From: Nelumbo lutea
Taxonomy: Eukaryota > Streptophyta > Magnoliopsida > Proteales > Nelumbonaceae
Length of the DNA: 64,000 nt
Assembly (NCBI GenBank): GCA_022828595.1
Contig: JAKGHH010000008.1
Span: forward strand, 7,925,728 to 7,989,727
Direction: 5' to 3'
The notes below the pieces were generated by a model, which was not told the DNA's origin, made no database searches, and worked only from the letters and a program-made list of their open reading frames with translations. Every line of letters begins with the position of its first letter. The stretch's first letter is position 1. Below are positions 53,418 through 64,000 of the stretch, piece by piece. Made by a program: the position numbers and the translations under genes.

Positions 53418-53580
53418 ATCGAGACGTGATTGGCGCACGTCTTTTCGAAAAGAGCAAAACGTCAGTTCACGTCTTTCTGAAATCGACGTCGCGTTGACAC
53501 ACGTCTTTCTGAAACTGACAACGCGCCGCACGTCTCCCTGCAACTGACAAAACCGCTAGCGTACGTCCCTTCGGAACGGT
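53418..53580. repeat. Degenerate CACGTCTTTCTGAAA repeats
   Basis: CACGTCTTTTCGAAAAG, CACGTCTTTCTGAAATCG, CACGTCTTTCTGAAACTG, CACGTCTCCCTGCAACTG and TACGTCCCTTCGGAACGG recur about every 35 bp. They lie just upstream of the antisense TATA box, so they could act as its upstream elements. Confidence 0.7.
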
Positions 53581-53853
53581 AGTGGCGCGCTTTTTTCAAA
53601 AATTGAATGACCCGCTGTCACGTCCCAGCAGCACGAATTTTTGAAATTTAAAATGAATGCGCGCTGCCACGTCCGTTAACACTTATGAGCACTAGGCATG
53701 TCTCCTGCCTTCTTGGACACTCCAAAAAACCGAAGAACCCTGGCAAACGCAACTCACGCAGTCAAGATTCGAAGAACGGGACAAATCCACCTACTACCTC
53801 GCAAAACTCCCCGCACCAGGGCAAGACCCTTGGCGCGAGGAGTGGGGGGTAAT

Positions 53854-54926
53854 TGATAATGGAAGATTTGGCCCGACCTCACAGTTATGCGACACGTGGC
53901 AAAGGCAATAGCTTGGCAAAAAGCAAGCCTAGGGCGCGAGCACCAAGGGGAGAAACCAACGATCAGAACTCCCTACTAGGGGCCCGAACCCACCCTTGGC
54001 CCCAAACCAGAAAGTAATCCGAACTGGCCTGCAAGCAACAGTTCGGGACATACTTCGCCGAACTAGCCCGCCTTGTAACAGTTTGGGACATACTTCGCCA
54101 AACTGGCCCGCCTTGTAATAGTTTGGGACATACTTCGCCGAACTGGCCTGCCTTGTAACAGTTTGGGACATCGTTGAACTGGCCTGCCTTGTAACAGCTC
54201 GGGATACACCTTGCCGAACTGGCCCGCCTTGTAACAGTTTGGGACATACTTCGCCGAACTAGTCTGCCTTGTAACAGTTCGGGACATCGCCGAACTGGCC
54301 TGCCTTGTAACAGTTCGGGATACACCTCGACGAACTGGCCTGCCGTGCAACAGTTCGGGATACACCTCGCTGAACTGACCCGCCCTATACATACCACCGA
54401 ACTCAAGACTTCGCCTCGCTCACCACTCCACATCGCCCTCAGGGCACCAAAACCAAATAAACCGCACTATGCCTGACACCGAGGAAGTCCGTACCCAAGG
54501 GCAGCGCACCTGATTGACTTGGGATCTGACGCTTGACGGCCGCACTCCAAACGGCCACCTGCCACCGCCTCCTAACACCGCCATCTCCAGTTAGAGAGAT
54601 GGTTAGGCAGTGACGGTTCTGTCCCAACAGAAAGGACGACGCTCAAATTGACAGACACAAGGGTAATCATACCCGACCTGACAAGGGCCTCGGAGCGAGT
54701 GCGCGAAGTGATTATAAAAGGCCCCCTTCTCCCAACAAACAAGGTATGTGAACTTTGCGCCATCTGGTCTATATTTTGCCTTTGAGAGATTACTGACTTG
54801 AGCTTCGGAGTTATCACATCGGGTTCCCCCCGGAGTTCTCTCATCTTTCCCGTTTCAGGCTCCTCGTCGCTCCAACTCAAAGGCAAAATCGTTGACAGCT
54901 AAGACCGGCCGGATTGCGCTCCATCA
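53854..54926 (+). repeat. Gypsy 3' LTR
   Basis: 1073 bp, TGATAATGG to CCATCA, TATAAAAG at 54713-54720. Longer than the 5' LTR by exactly 196 bp, all of it explained by extra tandem units at 54020-54370. Confidence 0.93.
54020..54370. repeat. Hairpin tandem repeat in 3' LTR, 9 units
   Basis: Unit starts at 54020, 54059, 54099, 54139, 54175, 54215, 54255, 54291 and 54331 (lengths 39, 40, 40, 36, 40, 40, 36, 40, 40), then a partial unit. Same CCGAACTG / CAGTTCGG arms as in the 5' LTR. Confidence 0.93.
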
Positions 54927-54931
54927 CATAC

Positions 54932-55678
54932 AATGGTAAAAGTGGAAATATGAAAATGAATTTACACTTTTACAGCCTTCTTTGTTATGATCAGTCAGCC
55001 AAAGATGAAGGATCCTTGTGAGAACCCTTAAGATGGAGCCTTTTGATAGGGGATCTTAAGCTTTGTTGCTTTGTCCAGACTCCAGACTCATCCGCTGAAC
55101 GGGTTCAGAGTTCAAAAGTTCATGTTATCTGAAGTAAGGGAAGGTCCAATTGGGATTAGGGAAGAAACCACAGACTCATCCGCTGCACCATAAGTAGGAC
55201 TTTTACATTGATCATTATTGGATTTGAATCCTAAACGGGGCCTAAATTTTAAACATGCCTTGAAGAGGCCAGCTCAAATCAAGAATAGGCAAAAAAAATT
55301 GGTGAATTAGGTGGGTTTGGTCTAGGCTAAGGCTACTGCCTAGGGATTGTCAATTTGCAAACTCAGGTTGGGCTAAGGGAAATCGGATTTGTTTCTCACA
55401 ATATAGCGGGTCTTACACTAACCTCATGGTACATCGCGACTGTACATTGGAAACATCTTTCCATGAATGATAAAATCAAATATGGGAGATGTTCTCAATT
55501 CACGACTGAATGCACTGACATTGGTGTGAGGAGAAAATCCGGATTTGGGAGAGCTTTTCTATTGATTGCGCTGCATTGACTGAAAGAAAGAAAAAGTAGC
55601 TAACAAAATTAGTATCACCGGAAAATGATTTTTTACATTTTTGGCTTTCCAGGTTTTTAATTAAACATGGCTTTCCAT
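54932..55678. other. Intergenic region right of the gypsy element
   Basis: No supported gene. 55560-55665 resembles the inside of the MITE at 59515-59685 (GCTGCATTGA, TATCACCGGAA, TTTTGGCTTTCCAGG), so it is probably a fragment of that family. Confidence 0.5.
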
Positions 55679-56141
55679 TATTGGTGTCCACGCTTTGGTT
55701 AACCGAACCATAGACCCTTTTTGTAAATCGAACCGGTGGTACTCTTTTTTTTGTTTTATCAAATTGGAACCAAACTGGTATACCGGTTAACTGGTCTGCC
55801 AGTTTCGGTTTTTGATCGGTTTGGTTTTTTATATTTATAATATATATTATATAAATATATGTATAATATTATATTATAAATAATATATAATATATACTAT
55901 ATTATAAATATTTTAAAAATATATAATATATTTATAAATAGATCATTATAAATATAATATAAGTATATATTTATATATAATGAATATATATTTATATAAA
56001 ATACATAAAAAAATATGACATATATTAAAAACATATATAAAATATACATATAAATATATATACCGGTCGGTTTAGTTAACTGCATTTTGCAGTTTGATTT
56101 TCTTCATTCGGTTTAGTTTTTCGGTTTTTCTGACACCCCTA
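55679..56141 (+). mobile_element. hAT-type MITE, TAGGGGTGTCA related, AT-rich core
   Basis: Right end as reverse complement TAGGGGTGTCAGAAAAACCG; left end TATTGGTGTCCACGCTTTGG, with AACCGAACC / CGGTTTGGTT arms and a 250-bp AT-rich core. Flanking octamers CTTTCCAT and CCCTGCAA do not match. Confidence 0.55.
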
Positions 56142-57871
56142 CCCTGCAAACCTAAAAGTCACGGTACCATTGGTATGAGTATGAAGTTTTTTTTGGAAAT
56201 ATTCACACAGCGCCCCACAGCACATCCCAACAAATCTCTCTGTGACAGTATGAAAGATGTTCCCAACGCATGTGGTGAGATGTGGATATGGGATGTCATT
56301 TTATACCACACGGAGAAGTGCAACTCGGCCAGGAATGTCTGGAGATGATATTAGTGCCCCACAGTACATCCAAACCGTGCATTGGAAACATCTCCTAATG
56401 ACAAATAGGAGAGAGATATTCCCATACACACTAAGATGTGCATGTGGTGTGTAGATGTGAATAGAGATGTTTGAGATCTCTGACATGTCCCATGCAATGT
56501 TGTTGTAATTTTACTAAGCATCCAACAACACTCCAATCCTAATCCAGAGGCCATCCCCAATTTTACTAAGCACTCAATTTCACCCATTCACAATCTGTTC
56601 ATTTACAACAAATTGGAAACGAGATTAAATAAGAAATTTGGCCAAAATAATATTAGGGACAACTTGACACGTCTGCCCTTGTGCTCAAAATCTGCGGATT
56701 CCTGATTTGATTTTCCGCACCCCGATTCAGAAACACGGCCTTCCTCTCCTCTCGCTTCCTGTACAACAAAACAATTGGCGAGGCCAACTGTAACGGGTCA
56801 AAGTTTTCCATTTATTTTGAATCAAATAACAAATAACCGCTTCTTCTTTTCAAGGGGATGATTTTGATGAAGAAAAGCAAACATTCTTATTGTAGAGTAG
56901 TGATTCGTCTCAGAAAGTCCGCCGCGGCGAGCTGGCGACGGCGATGGTTCGTTGAAGTTTGAACTGAAGGGTCAAAGTCAATAATTAAATTGGTCATTGG
57001 TGCATGGGATGGATCATGGATGCTCTCTCTACTCTCATCCTCATTCCTAAATCCTAAACATTGCACGGGTTGCTTACGTTACTTCTTACGCCATCTTCCC
57101 AAGTTTTTTCTCACTCATCCAGCACGGAAACACCTCAGGCTCAGAGGTTCACCTCTCCAATTAAATAGTGCCGCTGCACTCTCCCGCCTCGATCTGCACG
57201 TGAATTCTAATGCCAATTCTGGAAACACAATAAACATATATTTTGATTATTTTCTTTTTCTAGGTTCAGGTTTAAGAATTATATTTAACAGTGTGCGTAT
57301 AATACCTGTATTTAATTATATAGGGTTGTGTTGTGCTTTGATGCTTTCATCATCATCATCATACTCTCTATTATTATTGATGTTTACATGTAAATATCTG
57401 TTTGTTTATCTATTATTATATAAAGTAGGTACCTCCCTTACTTGAAGCACCCGAAAAAGAAAATGTGACTCAAGCCTCACATATATATATATATATATGA
57501 AGTAGTAGATAACCAAAGAAATATACATAACAGGGAACTCCTTATATTTTATATTAATGCACATTTGGATTAAATTACTTAATCCAAATGAAGTGGACTT
57601 AATTTCTAAGAGTTGTTTTGAGAGTAGGGGTGCACCTTGGTCCTTGGGGTGGGTTAGCCTAAATTTGGTTTTGTTGATGCTCACATTAGAGTTGAGGGTG
57701 AAAAATATGAAGAGGGTTAGGTTGGGTTGGATTGGGTTTGAGTTGAGTTGACTAGTTGAGGCTTTGGGCAACCCAACTCTAATGTTGGATATGTATGCAT
57801 GTGTATGTAGGTTTGTTAGACATGCTCACACAACTATGCATCAATGAATTTGGTAATGCTAAAATCAAATA

Positions 57872-58093
57872 GGACCCATTTGGTTCATGGGAATAGGAAT
57901 ATGGAATCAGATTCAGAATGGATCATTCTAATTTCAACTGTTTGGTTGAATGGAATTGGAATTCTATTCTTATTCTTAATGAAATGGCATTCTCTCATTT
58001 GAGGGAATGACCATTCATTCCTCTTTCACTGGGAATGAGATCCTATTCTAGCTAATTTCAATTACCACTCCAATTCTTATCTGAACCAAATAA
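57872..58093. mobile_element. Tourist-like MITE, GGAATGG-rich family, copy 2
   Basis: Left end GGACCCATTTGGTTCATGGG and right end CTGAACCAAATAAATA. The interior TTCAACTGTTTGGTTGAATG matches 17031-17260. No clean target duplication. Confidence 0.5.
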
Positions 58094-58219
58094 ATATCAT
58101 TCTGACTCCAATTTCAGCTATAAATCAAATGGATTATTAATCTTAATTTACCGTTCTCTATTATCAAAAATAAGAATATTTTCACAAAAAGAAGGGACCC
58201 AACCCAACCAACCTTAAGG

Positions 58220-58299
58220 GGGGTATTCGACAACATGTGGCTGTTTTTTTGGTTTTAAAAACAAAACAAAACAAAACCAACCATGTTGGCGAGCACCCC
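58220..58299. mobile_element. 80-bp foldback
   Basis: GGGGTATTCGACAACATG at the left and, reversed, GGGGTGCTCGCCAACATG at the right, with a poly-T / AAAAC core. Probably a minimal MITE. Confidence 0.55.
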
Positions 58300-59030
58300 A
58301 AAAGTCATATTCCATTGGATTGGAGTTGAGGTAGGGGGTTCAACTACCCCGCTCGACTTGCAAGCTTCCACGTTAAACAATCAATGTGGTAATTTACTAA
58401 TTAAAAGAGTCAGCCATTAATTCCGACTTAAAATCGATCGCTATACAGACTGATCGTTTGGTATAACCAAGTGTAGAAAAGAAAGGTGTAGCGAATCCCA
58501 ACTCTCTCTCACAAGGGAAACCTTTATAGAATTAAACCATATTTATCCTCTCATTGCACACTAACTGCATCCTTTTCATCTCATTCTCATTCATTTGCTT
58601 CTTATGCGTGTATAGGTCTAAACTACTGTAGTGTGTGACCTTTACCATGTTCTCCATTTTCTCCTCACTCACTCACACTGTAATTGGCATGTTGTGTCCA
58701 TATAGAGAAGAAAAGCTCAGCTGTCTCTCTCGTCGATATCGAATCCAAAAGTCCAAACTCACTCAATTTCTATGAAACCGTGCCAGAAAATTAGGTTTGA
58801 AGCTGGGCTGCGGTTTTCAATGTAGTGGATATGTATGATGATGATTCTGTTATGTCCCCACATGGGATAGGTCCCACCTTAATTTTATTTATTTACCAAA
58901 ATCTAAGACACGACAAATGTGTCCTCTTCCTTTGCCCAATTTTAGGGTGTTTACGAAAAGAAAGAAAAAATTTAGTGTGTTTACTCAATACTCATGCATG
59001 CATATTGAATAATGGAATTATTGATATCGC

Positions 59031-59066
59031 TTTCCCTTTCCCTTTCCCTTTCCCTTTCCCTTTCCC
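59031..59066. repeat. (TTTCCC)6 minisatellite
   Basis: Six perfect TTTCCC units, pyrimidine-only on the plus strand. Confidence 0.95.
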
Positions 59067-59098
59067 TCCTCTAAACTCTCGGGGAATCCATGGGTTGC

Positions 59099-59132
59099 CA
59101 CGTGGTAACCTGGGAATCTCATGACCCACGTG
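59099..59132. promoter_or_regulatory. Pair of G-boxes upstream of hexokinase
   Basis: CACGTG at 59099-59104 (in GCCACGTGGTA) and at 59127-59132 (in GACCCACGTGTT), 28 bp apart, with a further CCACGTAT at 59160. G-box pairs bind bZIP/bHLH factors in plants. They lie 1.3 kb from the hexokinase ATG, so the target gene is inferred. Confidence 0.4.
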
Positions 59133-59514
59133 TTTTTGGAAGAATATACGCGCTGATATCCACGTATCAAGTGAGGTCCACATCTTCCATTCATATCAAC
59201 GCCTTTGGACAACAGCCTTCCGCACCCAGGTTTTCGTCATGTCACTGCTCACTGCCTTGTTAGTTACCATCTACGTCATACATTTTCCCCGAAATGCCCT
59301 CCCCCCTCGGCCTTAATTGCCTTATGTGCCGTGCCGTGCCCTTCGGTCTTCACACCACCAATCCAAACTACCCGGTTGGAAATACCAAAAATAAAAAAAA
59401 TAAAAGGGAAACTACCCGGTCCGAATCACCTTTCTAGAGCTTTAATTTGATTTTTGTATACACAACACACCATTTGGGCCGGTTTTGTTGGGAATTTGTT
59501 AAAATGGATTTTTA

Positions 59515-59685
59515 GAGTCTGTTTGGAGGGCTTTTAATCGAGAGCTGCATTGAGTGAGAGCGACTTGGGACAAACTATCAAAACTAGTTTCACCGGAAGT
59601 CAAGTAATCAGCTCAAGGACAGCATTTTTCGGCTTTTCAGGGTTTTTATTACTTTTTACCAAACGCTACATTCCCAAACGGGCAC
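59515..59685. mobile_element. Tourist-like MITE
   Basis: Left GAGTCTGTTTGGAGGG, right (reversed) GTGCCCGTTTGGGA; TTA at 59512-59514 and 59686-59688. 171 bp. Confidence 0.7.
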
Positions 59686-60369
59686 TTAATTGAGAATCCT
59701 TATTCAACGGGTTCGAATCGGACATCTTATTTGACATTTTCAAAACCAACGGCTCATGCATGAATGTAGTAGAATCAATGTATAGGGCTATATATAGATT
59801 AGGGCAGCAACTCGTAGTCAAAAAGGATATTATCGTAAATCTACGCAATATCATGAGCATTTAGTCAACTCTTTTTCACTTTTAAAAAACCCATTCAAAG
59901 AGACGAATGTCGACGTATAGAAGAAGGAAAAATAACAGAAAAAGAAGGAAATAAAATCGGAAATAGATAATTGAAATTCTAAGTCCCAATCCGTCCGCTC
60001 TCGTTTCCTTCATTTCTTGCCGTTTACAGAAATCAACCGAATTCGCCGAACCAACCAACCCCCATTTTTAAAAGTTTATCATTGGATCTAAGCCGGGATT
60101 CTTTTCCTTCTTCCTGCATCCTTAGTTGCATCTCTAGTCCCTGGAGCTGCACAACACATTTACTTAATAAAATAGAAAACAAAAATCAGTCGAAGAAGTT
60201 TTGATCCATTCTATGGTTCTTTATCCCTCACAAATACCGAGGATTTCTCATTTATCTGTTTTCTTTTGTCTTTGTTTCGATTGCCAAGAGTTCGTGCATA
60301 TTTGAATTTTTATTCCGAAGCTCTGTCCGAAACCTCCAATCAAGATATTCTTCGGGAAGCAGTTCAATT

Positions 60370-60377
60370 TAGGGTTT
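60370..60377 (+). promoter_or_regulatory. Telo-box in the hexokinase leader
   Basis: TAGGGTTT, 62 bp upstream of the ATG, followed by a small stem ATCTCTC/GAGAGAT (about 60380-60398). Telo-boxes are frequent near start sites of growth-related plant genes. Confidence 0.35.
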
Positions 60378-60438
60378 CATATCTCTCTCCAGTGAGAGAT
60401 CTGTAGTAGTTGTTCTTACTTGAATTTCTTTATATCTA

Positions 60439-64000
<3,562 letters not shown>

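Larger units (their letters stand above)
47300..54926 (+). mobile_element. Ty3/gypsy (Tat-type) LTR retrotransposon, non-autonomous
   Basis: LTRs start TGAT and end ATCA (47300-48176 and 53854-54926) and are flanked by CATAC on both sides (47295-47299, 54927-54931). Immediately after the 5' LTR comes TTGGCGTCGTCTGTGGGAAC, a primer-site-like sequence common in plant gypsy elements; GAGGAGTGGGGGGT before the 3' LTR is the polypurine tract. Order gag, protease, RT, RNase H, then an antisense ORF. Integrase is absent and all frames carry stops, so it depends on helper elements or is dead. Tat lineage is inferred from the gag, protease and antisense-ORF types. Confidence 0.93.
56142..60438. other. 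Intergenic region and hexokinase promoter/leader
   Basis: Contains a direct repeat (TACATTGGAAACATCT near 55442 and TGCATTGGAAACATCT near 56379), MITEs at 57872-58093 and 59515-59685, a foldback at 58220-58299, a hexamer array (59031-59066) and G-boxes near 59100. 57620-57780 looks like half of a TAGGGGTG-type MITE. No supported coding gene; ORFs near 57000-57440 have no recognised product. Confidence 0.5.

Noticed and set aside
53929..54433. Minus-strand ORFs of 80-156 codons with repeated SRTVTRQASSAKY-like units
   Set aside because: They arise from translating the 40-bp LTR tandem repeat; the unit is a DNA-level repeat, partly 36 or 39 bp, and not a protein repeat.

Overview
This window is nuclear DNA of a flowering plant. 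The evidence is GT-AG introns of 80 bp to 2.6 kb, AT-rich non-coding sequence, plant-type gene families (nuclear poly(A) polymerase, MATE/DETOXIFICATION carrier, membrane-anchored hexokinase) and a dense load of plant transposons (Ty1/copia, Ty3/gypsy Tat-type, MULEs, Tourist and hAT MITEs, an Au-like SINE). A eudicot or early-diverging eudicot is likely, but the species cannot be fixed from sequence alone.

Layout. 1-8.9 kb: the 3' eleven exons of a nuclear poly(A) polymerase (+), entering the window inside its catalytic domain and ending at 8257; two introns carry hAT-type MITEs of one family. 8.9-14.6 kb: intergenic, with an Au-like SINE and another MITE. 14.65-16.35 kb: an intact single-exon MATE transporter (-). 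16.4-27.8 kb: intergenic and rich in MITEs, including six Tourist-like elements standing head to tail and sharing TAA junctions (24.3-25.4 kb). 27.9-29.4 kb: a probable Pack-MULE carrying the first exon of a plastid triosephosphate isomerase. 30.4-30.8 kb: a decayed LRR-receptor-kinase fragment. 31.8-33.1 kb: more MITEs.

33.66-40.45 kb: a Mutator-like element with an exact 9-bp target duplication. It contains a decayed copia retrotransposon, which itself contains two hAT MITEs, each with its own 8-bp duplication. Just beyond it, two divergent gene starts share about 0.3 kb: an orphan first exon on the minus strand (40611-40913) and a poorly resolved plus-strand gene (41228 to about 46808).

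47.3-54.93 kb: a Tat-type Ty3/gypsy element with a 5-bp duplication (CATAC). Its LTRs carry 4 versus 9 copies of a 40-bp hairpin-forming repeat, its polymerase lacks one residue of the YVDD box, its integrase is missing, and it carries an antisense ORF with its own TATA box. 55-60.4 kb: intergenic DNA with MITE remnants and a G-box pair. 60.4-64 kb: the first three exons of a type-B hexokinase (+), which runs off the window; its third intron holds a hAT MITE with a perfect 8-bp duplication.

The host genes are unrelated housekeeping or metabolic genes with no operon-like link. The notable feature is layered transposition: gene-fragment capture, nesting, and repeated use of the same junction. 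Exon limits were read by eye from splice motifs and reading frame. No alignment or database search was run.
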